Shown in pieces: positions 7,295-15,415 of a stretch of DNA of 33,804 nucleotides. The DNA is from Jiella pacifica (GTDB taxonomy: Bacteria > Pseudomonadota > Alphaproteobacteria > Rhizobiales > Rhizobiaceae), in assembly GCF_010500815.1 (NCBI RefSeq), contig NZ_JAAAMG010000035.1, forward strand, positions 1 to 33,804, given 5' to 3'. Position numbers and translations under genes: made by a program. How positions within the stretch are numbered: the first letter of the stretch is position 1; every line of letters starts with the position of its first letter. The notes beneath the pieces were generated by a model that saw only the letters and a list, made by a program, of their open reading frames with translations, ran no database searches and was not told the origin of the DNA.

Positions 7295-8315
7295 GGTGGT
7301 TCTCCTTGATCTCGTGTCTTCGAGCCCGCACCGTCGCGGCCTCGATGGCGATCGAAAGGCCGGAGGCGATCGGCGTCGCATCCGCTTGCGGGCCTGAGCA
7401 TCGCGGAGGATGGTCGACGGGCGGCTTTCTTGTTCCGCGAGGAATGACGGCGTCCTTGGGCCCGGCAGGGGAAGAAAGTTGGCCGGCGTCATTGCGGCCA
7501 AAGACGATCGAGGCGCAGCCGGCCTTCGGCCAGATCAGCCCATTGGAGAGGCCGTTCGGGAGCGCTTGATCTCGGGGAAGATCGATGGAGGACACCGTGA
7601 CAGGCGAGCGGAAAACGAGCCGACAGAACGGGAGCGCATCGGCCGCGGGGATGCCCCGGTTTGCCAGAACCGCACCAAAAAGCTGCGCGCCACGCGCGAC
7701 AATCATCTGCGACAGCCGCCGGGATCAGGGGGGATACCATCAAGAACATGCGCCGAGACTGCGTCCAGGGGCTTTGTATCGACGGCAACGGATCGCTGGG
7801 CAGAGCTATTCCAGCAGCTGGCCAATCCGCACGAAATCATCAGCAACGAGCCAAAAGAGGACTGTCGGCGTCGGAGAGTCGTAGGCGGAAGCCGCCGATC
7901 CGCGACCGGCTCTTCCCAGTTGCTCCCCCGATGTTGCGGGAGGAAGCACCGGGCCGAGGGGGACTGGCAGCTTTCAGGCATCCCAAGCGAAAAGCCGCCT
8001 TTCGCCTTCCGACCCGTCGCGGCCATTCAATCCCGCAAACGCGAATCCGGATAGCTGCAGTTCTATGCCGAAGCAATCACTCAGCAGCAACCGATCCTTC
8101 TGGCGCAGCGGTTCTTTGTGATGGCCCATGTGGCAGACAAACCCGTGATCTTCGACTTTGCGCGAGCCGAATGATATAGCATTGTCAACTTCATTTTTCG
8201 GTGTGGGTGTCGATTTGTTCGTCACGCGGCGCGAACCGCCTGTCGGGGCGAGAGCGCGCGACGCAAACCCTTTGCCTGCGCGCAAGCGAGGATTCGATGA
8301 GGATCGACATGGAGT
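7295..8315. other. Gene-poor stretch of about 1 kb between ICE core and nos region
   Basis: Several overlapping open frames exist on both strands, but none shows a family signature, a ribosome site with a sensible start, or a coherent protein composition. The minus-frame tail at about 7974-8130 (DCFGIELQLSGFAFAGLNG) looks mildly protein-like and could be a gene remnant. Base composition drops in GC near 8165-8220. No tRNA, att-like repeat or insertion sequence end was recognised. It probably contains the DUF736 promoter and decayed sequence at a module junction. Confidence 0.5.
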
Positions 8316-8329
8316 TTGCGCGACCGCAA
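8316..8329. promoter_or_regulatory. NnrR/Dnr box and class II promoter of pseudoazurin
   Basis: TTGCG-CGAC-CGCAA is a perfect 5-4-5 dyad of the NNR type. A -10-like TAGAAC (8351-8356) is centred about 31 bp downstream, which places the box near -41.5 of the predicted start at about 8364. This is the class II geometry of Crp/Fnr activators. The box lies 71 bp before the pseudoazurin start codon. Confidence 0.75.
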
Positions 8330-8400
8330 AGACCGCCGCCGTCAATACCCTAGAACGACCGCATCGGTTACGAGCCGATGTCAAGACTAGGATCTATGCC

Positions 8401-8850
8401 ATGAGAAACTGCAAAACCGTCCTCAACACCGTCTTCGCCGGCGTCGCTCTCGCCGCCATGGCGCTGCCGGCCCATGCCGCCGAGCACGAGGTGAAGATGC
8501 TGAACAAGGGCGAGAAGGGCATCATGGTCTTCGAGCCCGACCTCGTACGTGCGGCGCCCGGGGATACGATCCATTTCATCTCCGTTGATGCCGGCCACAA
8601 CGCCGAGACGATCGACGGGATGATCCCGGAAGGCGCCGAGACCTTCAAGGGCAAGCCAAGTAAGGACGTCACGGTTACGCTGGGCGAGGAAGGTGTCTAC
8701 GGCATCCGATGCACGCCTCATTACGGCATGGGGATGGTCGCATTGATCGTGGTCGGAGAACCGACCAATCTGGCCGAAGCCGAGAAGGTCAAGAACCCCG
8801 GCAAGGCCAAGAAGAAGTTCGCCGACCTGTTCGACCGGGTTAAGCAGTAG
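8401..8850 (+). CDS. paz: Pseudoazurin (periplasmic blue copper protein)
   Basis: This 149-aa precursor has a Sec signal peptide that probably ends at AHA (residue 26). The type I copper ligands are His66 (in GHNAET), Cys104, His107 and Met112 (in CTPHYGMGM). After removing 26 residues these become 40, 78, 81 and 86, the classical pseudoazurin numbering. The C-terminal Lys-rich helices (KNPGKAKKKFADLF) are also typical. The protein carries electrons in the periplasm from the bc1 complex to nitrite or N2O reductase. Facing the nos operon and sharing its NNR-type control, it is the probable donor to NosZ. ATG 8401 immediately precedes the signal peptide. Confidence 0.96.
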   Translation: MRNCKTVLNTVFAGVALAAMALPAHAAEHEVKMLNKGEKGIMVFEPDLVRAAPGDTIHFISVDAGHNAETIDGMIPEGAETFKGKPSKDVTVTLGEEGVYGIRCTPHYGMGMVALIVVGEPTNLAEAEKVKNPGKAKKKFADLFDRVKQ

Positions 8851-8874
8851 GACCAACCAAAGGGCCATTCCAGG

Positions 8875-8905
8875 AAAGGCCGGTGGTGACGAACCGCCGG
8901 CCTTT
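8875..8905. terminator. Strong bidirectional hairpin terminator (paz/nosX)
   Basis: Bases 8875-8886 (AAAGGCCGGTGG) pair with 8894-8905 (CCGCCGGCCTTT) in a 12-bp stem that includes one G-U pair and has a 7-nt loop. The outer A3/T3 symmetry suits termination from both sides. It lies between the stop codons of pseudoazurin (plus) and nosX (minus). Confidence 0.78.
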
Positions 8906-8923
8906 CTCGCGTGCGAGGTTCGG

Positions 8924-9895
8924 TCAGACGCGGATATCGGTTCCGCGCGCGCGCAATCGAGCGATCTCGTCGGACGTCATCAGGGCGGCGGCAGTCGACA
9001 GGGCATCGGCCCTCGCTGCGTTGACATCGACGACCGAAACACGCGGAAACGTCGGCGTGACGAGCCCTTGGCGCGGGTGGATGATGTGTCCCATCCGGCC
9101 AGCGGCGTCGAATGTGGTGCCGCGCAGCATGGAGGTTGCCACCGCCCGATCAGTCAAGGTCAACCGATCCGAAACCGTGTCTTGATCCGGTGCCCGTTTC
9201 AGACCGATCCGCCATCCTCGCCCGTCGCGCCCTCCCCCCAGCGCGACGATCTCGCCGACGTCGAGCAACAGATTGTCAAAGCCCCGCGCCTTGAGCAGCG
9301 CCGCCACCCGGTCCGTGATGAAGCCCTGGGCGATGCCGTTCAGGGTCATCGCCATTTCGGGGCGCCCATAGGCGACGGCGCTGGTATCGAAGCGAACCGC
9401 CTCGAAGCCGACCTTGGCGAGAGCGGCGTCCAGGATTTGGGGTGGCAGCTCCCTCGACCGCGCGTCCGTTTGCGCGAAGTGCTCGGCATAGGTCGCAAAC
9501 AGCGGCTGCACGGTGGGGTCGAACAGACCGCCGGTCTGACGGTGCACGGACGCCGCGAGCGTCAGCACCGCCAGGAGTTCCGGCGATGGGGCAGCAATCC
9601 GGCCTTGGCGGTTTAGGCGGGACAACTCGCTGTCGCTCCGATAGAGGCTGAAAATCGCCTCCAGCCGGCCGATTTCGGCGGTCACTGCGGCAAAGGCCTC
9701 GTCCGCCAGGGGCTGCGGCGCACCGGCAAGTTGGATCGTCGCGTGAGCCCCCAGAGCCTGGCCGGTCCAGCGCCGGAACGTTGTCGCTGCCAGGGCGCTC
9801 GCGGGCCACGAGCTTGCGACGGCGGAGCCGGCGAAGGCCGCGCCGATGAAGAGCAGCCGTCGGCGGCTGATCTGAGACGAGAGGAACGCGTCCAT
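8924..9895 (-). CDS. nosX: NosX, ApbE-like FAD:protein FMN transferase
   Basis: This 323-aa exported protein has a twin-arginine signal (ISRRRLLFIGAAFAGSAVA, residues 9-27). The ApbE fold follows: LGAHATIQL, AEIGRLEAIFSLYRSDSELSRLNR, GLFDPTVQPL, LNGIAQGFITDRV and LLDVGEIVALGG. ApbE-type enzymes attach FMN to a Thr in target flavoproteins; here the target should be NosR, whose SGAT motif is intact. It is the last gene of the nos operon, 4 bp after nosL. ATG 9895 was chosen because the Tat signal begins there. Length is normal for NosX. Confidence 0.92.
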   Translation of the reverse strand: MDAFLSSQISRRRLLFIGAAFAGSAVASSWPASALAATTFRRWTGQALGAHATIQLAGAPQPLADEAFAAVTAEIGRLEAIFSLYRSDSELSRLNRQGRIAAPSPELLAVLTLAASVHRQTGGLFDPTVQPLFATYAEHFAQTDARSRELPPQILDAALAKVGFEAVRFDTSAVAYGRPEMAMTLNGIAQGFITDRVAALLKARGFDNLLLDVGEIVALGGGRDGRGWRIGLKRAPDQDTVSDRLTLTDRAVATSMLRGTTFDAAGRMGHIIHPRQGLVTPTFPRVSVVDVNAARADALSTAAALMTSDEIARLRARGTDIRV

Positions 9896-9899
9896 AATT

Positions 9900-10460
9900 C
9901 TACATCCTTGCATGTGCTGCCGGCATCGCCCCGCCCGTCTCTGCCGCGTCCGCGCCGGGCATGGCGGGGGCGCGCACATAGCTGTCGGGAATATCGGCGA
10001 GACTCACGCGGCGTCCGCCCTTCTCGGCAATGAAGGCTTCGGCCTCTTCGCGCGTGCCGAAGGGAATGGCTTCGGGCACTTCCATGCCGCCCTTCCGCTG
10101 GCTCTCGATGACGTAACTTGCTGCGTCGGCATCGATCCAGTTCTCGACGCCCGGGGCGCCCCAGCTCGGCGCTGCGCCCATGTCGCTGACATAGACGGCG
10201 CGGATCTCGGCGTCGCGTTCGGGATCGTGAAGATAGGCGACGGCGTCGCTGACCTGAGCGAACCACAGCGGATGGTCCGTGTGTGCCAGATGGATCTGCG
10301 CCTTTGGCCCGTCATGGTCCATGACATACATTTGACAGTAATGCCCGACCGCTTCATCGGTCATGGCGACGGGAAGGGGCTTGGTGTCCGTCTCTTGCGA
10401 ACAGGCGGAAAGGCCCGCGAGAGCGGCTGTCAGGGCCGCGGCGACGATGAGCGATTTCAT
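9900..10460 (-). CDS. nosL: NosL, copper-chaperone lipoprotein
   Basis: This 186-aa precursor has a lipoprotein signal with lipobox LSAC (Cys20), placing it on the periplasmic face of the membrane. The Cu(I) motif Cys42-x-Met44 is visible in HYCQMYVMDHDGPKAQI, followed by PLWFAQVSDAVAYL, VYVSDMG and YVIESQRKGGMEVPEAIPFGTREEAEAFIAEKGG, all characteristic of NosL. It delivers Cu(I) to the NosDFY/NosZ assembly system for the CuZ centre. The start overlaps nosY by ATGA. A His- and Met-containing C-terminal tail (PAMPGADAAETGGAMPAAHARM) may add copper affinity, which is inference. Confidence 0.95.
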   Translation of the reverse strand: MKSLIVAAALTAALAGLSACSQETDTKPLPVAMTDEAVGHYCQMYVMDHDGPKAQIHLAHTDHPLWFAQVSDAVAYLHDPERDAEIRAVYVSDMGAAPSWGAPGVENWIDADAASYVIESQRKGGMEVPEAIPFGTREEAEAFIAEKGGRRVSLADIPDSYVRAPAMPGADAAETGGAMPAAHARM

Positions 10461-11293
10461 GGACGAAGTCTCCGGAAGCGGACAAGGCCGGCCGAGAGCA
10501 TGACGACGAGCCAGCCTGCCAGGGCCGCCAGCGCCAGCGCAGGCGGAAACGGCAGGCTGCGTGCCAGCCCGTCGATCCCGGCAACGGGCGCTGAAGCCTC
10601 GAGGGCGGCCAGATTGAAAAGACGAAAGGCATCGCCGGGATTGGCGACCACCAGCAGCGGGAAGATGGTCTTGGTGAACATGCCGCCATCGTCGACGATC
10701 AATCCCGCCAGAAGAGCGAGATCGTAAAGAACGACGAGAAGCAGCCAGATTCCCACGACAAGCGCGGCGGCCGTTCCGACCCGCGGTGTCGATGCGGACA
10801 CTAGGATGCCGATCGCGACGAAGACCGCGCCGAGCAGTATTCCCGTGACGATGAGCCTCGCCCAGGCAAGTGCGCCGCCCGGGTCGAAGCCATGGACAAG
10901 CGTCACCGCGGCGCCGGCGATGCCGTAGCCGACGACAATCGCCACAGACAGGACGGCTAGATGGCCGAGGAACTTGCCGATCAGGATCTCGGAGCGGCGG
11001 ACCGGTGTCGCCAGCACCAGAGGCAGGGTGTTGCGCTCGATTTCGCCGGCGATCGTCTCATAGGAGAGGAGTAGCGCGATCAGCGGAATGAGATAGACCG
11101 ACAGGGTCGCAAGGCTCGCCGCCGTCAGCGTCAGTGCGCTCGCGCCGCGAGAACCCGCCGGCCCCGCCCCGAGGAAGGCCAGCGCGAGCGCGAAAAGCAC
11201 CAGGATCAAGGTTGCGAGCAGGACCCAACGGTTGCGGCTGGCCAACCGTGTTTCAGTGCTTGCCACGGCGGCGATACGGTATAGAGACTTCAT
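10457..11293 (-). CDS. nosY: NosY, ABC-2 type membrane permease
   Basis: This 278-aa polytopic protein begins with the cytoplasmic segment YRIAAVASTETRLASRNRWV and has about six hydrophobic spans: residues about 26-45, 52-72, a pair near 105-165, one near 170-200 and one near 255-275. The motif GEIERNTLPLVLATPVRRSEILIGKFLGHL is typical of ABC-2 permeases of the NosY type. With NosF (ATPase) and NosD (periplasmic) it forms the NosDFY machine for sulfur/copper maturation of N2O reductase. It overlaps both nosF and nosL by 4 nt. Confidence 0.95.
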   Translation of the reverse strand: MKSLYRIAAVASTETRLASRNRWVLLATLILVLFALALAFLGAGPAGSRGASALTLTAASLATLSVYLIPLIALLLSYETIAGEIERNTLPLVLATPVRRSEILIGKFLGHLAVLSVAIVVGYGIAGAAVTLVHGFDPGGALAWARLIVTGILLGAVFVAIGILVSASTPRVGTAAALVVGIWLLLVVLYDLALLAGLIVDDGGMFTKTIFPLLVVANPGDAFRLFNLAALEASAPVAGIDGLARSLPFPPALALAALAGWLVVMLSAGLVRFRRLRP

Positions 11294-12204
11294 AGCGCGC
11301 CTCCATGTGTCGGCGGTTTGCTGTAATGGCGGTAGACGTCGTCGAGCCGCGGGGTGTCGATCTCGATATCGGCAACGACGTCGCCGAGCGCGGCGAGACG
11401 CGACAGCACCGCCATCTTGTCGCCGGCCCCGCAGTCGAGCTCCACCGAACGGCCGTTGAGACGCCGCCCGCCGATCTTGGCGTGCAGTGCGTCCGCATCG
11501 GCTCCCTTCGCCCTGACGCGTACCTTGATGGGCAAAGCGGCCGCCCCCGCGAGATCGGCCAGACGACCCTCGGCCACCAGCCTCCCCTTCGACAGGATCG
11601 CGACCCGGTCGGTCTTCGCCTCGACCTCGGTCAATGAATGGGAGGACAGCAGCACGGCCGCGCCCTGTCTGGCGACCCGGTCGACGAGGTCGTAGAATTC
11701 ACCTCGCGAGATGGGATCGAGGCCGCTGGTCGGCTCGTCCAGAAGCAGGAGGTCAGGCCGGCCGATGAGGGCCTGGGCGAGCCCGAGACGCTGGCGCATG
11801 CCCTTGGAATACGTGCCGACGCGCCGCTTCGAGGCATCCGCGATGCCGACCGTCTCCAGGAGTTCGAGCGTTTTCCTCGGGGGCTCGCCCTTGAGGCGGG
11901 CGAAATAGGTGATCACCTCAGACCCTGTCAGCGCTTTGGGAAAGGCGACCGCTTCGGGAAGATAGCTGACGGCGCGCCGCGCGCGTTCGCTGCCGGGCGC
12001 CGCATCCGCGATGCGAATCGTGCCCGTATTCGGGGAGAGAAAGCCGAGGATGGCGCGAAAAAGGGTGGATTTGCCGGCGCCGTTGTGGCCGAGCAAGGCC
12101 AGCCGTTCGCCCTTTTGGACCGACAGCGAGACATGATCGAGCGCTGTCAGCGAACCGAAGGCGATCGTCAGATCGTCGACGCCTAGAAGAGTCTCGTTTG
12201 TCAT
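11290..12204 (-). CDS. nosF: NosF, ABC transporter ATPase
   Basis: This 304-aa ATPase has Walker A LGHNGAGKST (residues 38-47), the signature YSKGMRQRLGLAQAL, Walker B DLLLLDEPTSGLDP and the switch His in LLSSHSLTEVE. It energises NosDFY in maturation of NosZ. The C-terminal extension (LPIKVRVRAKGADADALHAK and following) is the normal NosF regulatory tail. ATG 12204 overlaps the nosD stop (ATGA); the much longer open frame upstream is a shadow of nosD. It lies in the cytoplasm and docks on NosY. Confidence 0.96.
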   Translation of the reverse strand: MTNETLLGVDDLTIAFGSLTALDHVSLSVQKGERLALLGHNGAGKSTLFRAILGFLSPNTGTIRIADAAPGSERARRAVSYLPEAVAFPKALTGSEVITYFARLKGEPPRKTLELLETVGIADASKRRVGTYSKGMRQRLGLAQALIGRPDLLLLDEPTSGLDPISRGEFYDLVDRVARQGAAVLLSSHSLTEVEAKTDRVAILSKGRLVAEGRLADLAGAAALPIKVRVRAKGADADALHAKIGGRRLNGRSVELDCGAGDKMAVLSRLAALGDVVADIEIDTPRLDDVYRHYSKPPTHGGAL

Positions 12205-13481
12205 GGCTGACCGGCCTGTCGTTGAGTGTCTGGTCTCACGCCGGTGCCCTCGGGGCGCATCAGCGGACGGCTGTCGATGACGCCGCCGGGAAGCAGCTCC
12301 GGGAAGCGCGACTGGGACCAGCGGATGAGTTGGACCGCCGGCGAACCGAGGAGCAGCTTGGCCATGGGCTGGCGCCAGGTGACCAGATCGATCGCGTCGT
12401 TCGGACGGTAAGGCGCATCGGCGAGGCCGTCGCCATCGATGTCGTAGGCGACGTGATCGGACCAGTAGTTGCCGCGCCCGTCCTCGCTCCATTCGAGCCA
12501 GCGGGTGCCGACGTGTTTCACCTGGGTGCGGTTGTTGACGAAGGCGTTGCCGACAACCGTGACGTTCTGGGATCCGGCGGTGAAGTGAACGCCGATGCCG
12601 CAGCTCTCGAAGAGGTTTCCGCTCACGCGGTCGGAATTGGCGTTGTAGACGAAGAGGCACTTCTCGCCGCCCTCGCGCACCGCGTTGTGCTCGAACACCG
12701 AGTTGTTGACGAAGTTCAGGAAGATGCCGTGGGTCCGATCGCCGACGGACAGATTGTCCCGCACGGCGAGCTTCTTCGAGTACATGAAGGCGAAGCCCAT
12801 CTCGTTGTCGCGCGAGACGTTGCCGGCAACCTCGACGTCGTTGGCGTACATCGAGTGGAAGGCGAAGCGCAGGTCCGACATCCGGTTTCCCCGATAGACG
12901 GCGTGATGCGAGGTGGTGATGAAGATGCCGTCGCGGCCGCCGGAAATCTCGTTGTCCTCCGCCAGGAGCCCCGGTGCGTTCCACACGTAAAGGCCGGAGC
13001 CGCGCTCGTTGCGGCGCAGATCGCTGCGATTGGCGATGCGGTTGCGGCTGACGATGGCATCGATGCCGCCTTGCACGTCGATGCCGATCAGATTGCCCTC
13101 GACCCGGTTGTCGAGGATGCGCGCCCGATCCGCGCCCTTGGCGATGGCGATGCCGGCATCGAGCTCGTCGAGCCGGACGCCGGATCCGGTGACGACGACA
13201 CCGCGAACCGTGACGTCGTCGGCGGTGACCATGATGACGGTGCCCTCTCCGGGACCGACGATCCGCGCCTGGCCGCCGCCGAGAATGGTCAGCGGCCGGT
13301 CGACCGTGATGGCCCCGGGATAGGTGCCGGCGCCGAGCCGGAGGACATCCCCCGGCTCGGCCTTGTCGATGGCCGCTGCGATCGCTCCCGCTCCAGGCGC
13401 GACGGCGATCTCTTCGGCGGTCGCGCCAAACGGCCCGCCCAGCAGAAGGACAAGCGCCAGGAGTCTGATGAAGCGTCGCAT
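12201..13481 (-). CDS. nosD: NosD, periplasmic parallel beta-helix maturation factor
   Basis: This 426-aa protein has a Sec signal peptide (RFIRLLALVLLLGGPFGATA, residues 4-23). Long right-handed beta-helix repeats rich in Asn/Gly follow, with motifs such as RILDNRVEGNLIGIDVQGG, GIFITTSHHAVYRGNRMSDL and LFESCGIGVHFTAGSQNVTVVGNAF; then RWLEWSEDGRGNYWSDHVAYDIDGDG, a NosD hallmark. It acts in the periplasm with NosFY to complete the copper centres of NosZ. ATG 13481 begins the signal peptide, 11 bp after the nosZ stop. The C-terminal region (LIRWSQSRFPELLPGGVIDSRPLM) is typical. Confidence 0.96.
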   Translation of the reverse strand: MRRFIRLLALVLLLGGPFGATAEEIAVAPGAGAIAAAIDKAEPGDVLRLGAGTYPGAITVDRPLTILGGGQARIVGPGEGTVIMVTADDVTVRGVVVTGSGVRLDELDAGIAIAKGADRARILDNRVEGNLIGIDVQGGIDAIVSRNRIANRSDLRRNERGSGLYVWNAPGLLAEDNEISGGRDGIFITTSHHAVYRGNRMSDLRFAFHSMYANDVEVAGNVSRDNEMGFAFMYSKKLAVRDNLSVGDRTHGIFLNFVNNSVFEHNAVREGGEKCLFVYNANSDRVSGNLFESCGIGVHFTAGSQNVTVVGNAFVNNRTQVKHVGTRWLEWSEDGRGNYWSDHVAYDIDGDGLADAPYRPNDAIDLVTWRQPMAKLLLGSPAVQLIRWSQSRFPELLPGGVIDSRPLMRPEGTGVRPDTQRQAGQP

Positions 13482-13492
13482 ACGACCGTTCC

Positions 13493-15388
13493 TCAGGCGC
13501 TCTTGGGCTTGACCAGCATGCGGCCGCGCATCTCCATGTGGAGCGCGTGGCAGAACCACTGGCAGTAGTACCAGTGCACGCCCGGCCGGTCGGCCGTGAA
13601 GGTGATCGAGGCCGTCGCCTGAGGTGCGACCTCCATGGCGACGCCATGGTTGCCGAGGGTGAAGCCATGCGTCAGGTCGTCTACCTCGTCCATGTTGGTG
13701 ACGTAGACCGTCACCACGTCACCCTCGTTGACCTCGAACTGCTCGAGCGAGAAGGCGGGCGCCACGGAATGCATCCACACGCGCACCTTGTTGCCGTCGC
13801 GGATCACGTCGGCCGGCCAGTCGGGATCGACGCCATCGGCCTCGGCCTGTTTGCGGGCCTCGGCGAACATCGGGTCCTTGCGATCCCAGACCGATACCGG
13901 ATTGACGATGTCGGGACGCACGATGATGCAGTCGTGCGGCTCGGCGAAGGTCGGCCCATCATGGATGAGCTCCATCCCGCCCCCGGAGATGTCTATGAGC
14001 TGGTCGTTCTCCGGCTTCAGCGGACCGACGTTCAGGAAGCGGTCCTTGGAGAACTTGTTCAAGGAGATGAGGTATTTGCCGTCCGCTTCCAGGGTTTCGC
14101 CCATGGAGGTGTGATTGTGGCCCGGCTGGTAGTGGACATCGATCTTCTGAAGGATCGGATCGACATCCTCGCCCTGGAACTTACGGATCGCCTTGTCGAC
14201 GTTCCACATCGCCACCTGGCTGTCGAGGAACAGCGTGGTGAAGGCGTTACCCTTGCCGTCGAAGGCGGTGTGGAGCGGCCCGAGGCCCAGTTCCGGCTCG
14301 GCGACGACGGCCGAACGCGGCTCGGCGCCTTCGAACACCGCCTCGATCAGATCGACGTCGATCACCGTCACCGTCGGAGACAGCTTGCCGTTGATGCAAA
14401 GGTGCTTCTTGTCCGGCGCCATGTTGCAGCCATGCGGGCTGTTGGAGACCGGGACGTAGGCGGTGTAGGGCGAACCATGGCGACCGTCGATCACCTTGAC
14501 GCCGTTGTATTCCTTGTAGTCGCCCTTCTTCACCGCCTCTTCGATGCGCTTGATGTTGAAGATGACGACCCAGTCCTGCTCCTTGGCGGTCATCTCGGCG
14601 AGTGTGACGCCCTCTTCCGAGTTGTAGCAGGTCGAGAAGGCATATTTGCCGGCATAGTCGGCATCGCAATTGTCGAGATTGCCGTCGACGATGATCTGCC
14701 AGGCCACCTCCATCGTATCGCCGTCGATCGCGGTGAAGATGGAGACGTACTTCGTCGGATCGTCGAGGATAATGCCGTCGTTGGGCAGCGGGATGCGATG
14801 CTCGCCGTTGGCAAAGACGTAGCCGGTGCGCGGCCATTTCTGCGGACGCAGACCGTGGATATCCGACGTGTTCGGGATCTCGATGATCTTGTCGGTCTTC
14901 ATGACGTCGCAGCGGATACGTGCGACGCGGGTGTTCGCCTTGTCGTTGGCGAAGAGGTAGCGACCGTCATAGGTGCCCTCGGTGAACGACATGTGCGGAT
15001 GGTGCAGGTCGCCGTTGTGGTAGGTCTGCATGCCGCGCTTGGCTAGAAACGCCTTCGTCTCCGGCAGAAGGCCCTCCGTCAGGACCTTCAGGCTCTCGTT
15101 GGTCGAACCCCATCCGGTGGCCGAACAGCGGTTGAACACCGGAATACGGACCAGTTCGCGCATCGACGGCATGCCGATGACCCTGATCTCTCCCGACTGA
15201 CCGGACGACCAGAAGCCGTAATATTCGTCGAGTTCGCCGGGTTTGACCTCGACGCTGGCCTTTTCCTGGGCAGCGGCGGGTCCGATGAGACTTCTGCCGC
15301 CGGCCAGAACCGCCCCGGCGAGCACGGCTCCGCCGGCTGTGCCGCTGAACAGCGAGCGCCGCGAGATCTTCGTCTTCTCGTCCGACAT
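13493..15388 (-). CDS. nosZ: Nitrous-oxide reductase, clade I
   Basis: This 631-aa periplasmic enzyme reduces N2O to N2. The Tat signal [10 protein letters not shown] (residues 7-16) places it in clade I. The seven-bladed propeller holds the CuZ histidines in DLHHPH (129, 130), [29 protein letters not shown] and EPHDCII. The C-terminal cupredoxin domain has CuA ligands Cys609, Cys613, His617 and Met620 in [14 protein letters not shown], plus the His of [10 protein letters not shown]. All metal ligands appear intact and length is normal, so the gene should be functional. GAGGG precedes ATG 15388 by about 9 nt. It follows nosR by 27 bp in the same operon. Confidence 0.98.
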   Translation of the reverse strand: MSDEKTKISRRSLFSGTAGGAVLAGAVLAGGRSLIGPAAAQEKASVEVKPGELDEYYGFWSSGQSGEIRVIGMPSMRELVRIPVFNRCSATGWGSTNESLKVLTEGLLPETKAFLAKRGMQTYHNGDLHHPHMSFTEGTYDGRYLFANDKANTRVARIRCDVMKTDKIIEIPNTSDIHGLRPQKWPRTGYVFANGEHRIPLPNDGIILDDPTKYVSIFTAIDGDTMEVAWQIIVDGNLDNCDADYAGKYAFSTCYNSEEGVTLAEMTAKEQDWVVIFNIKRIEEAVKKGDYKEYNGVKVIDGRHGSPYTAYVPVSNSPHGCNMAPDKKHLCINGKLSPTVTVIDVDLIEAVFEGAEPRSAVVAEPELGLGPLHTAFDGKGNAFTTLFLDSQVAMWNVDKAIRKFQGEDVDPILQKIDVHYQPGHNHTSMGETLEADGKYLISLNKFSKDRFLNVGPLKPENDQLIDISGGGMELIHDGPTFAEPHDCIIVRPDIVNPVSVWDRKDPMFAEARKQAEADGVDPDWPADVIRDGNKVRVWMHSVAPAFSLEQFEVNEGDVVTVYVTNMDEVDDLTHGFTLGNHGVAMEVAPQATASITFTADRPGVHWYYCQWFCHALHMEMRGRMLVKPKSA

Positions 15389-15415
15389 GTTCGTCTTCCC
15401 TCTCTTGCTTGAATC

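Noticed and set aside
7974-8384. 136-codon minus frame upstream of pseudoazurin
   Set aside because: Overlaps the NNR box and promoter; only the last 50 codons look protein-like, and no family was recognised.
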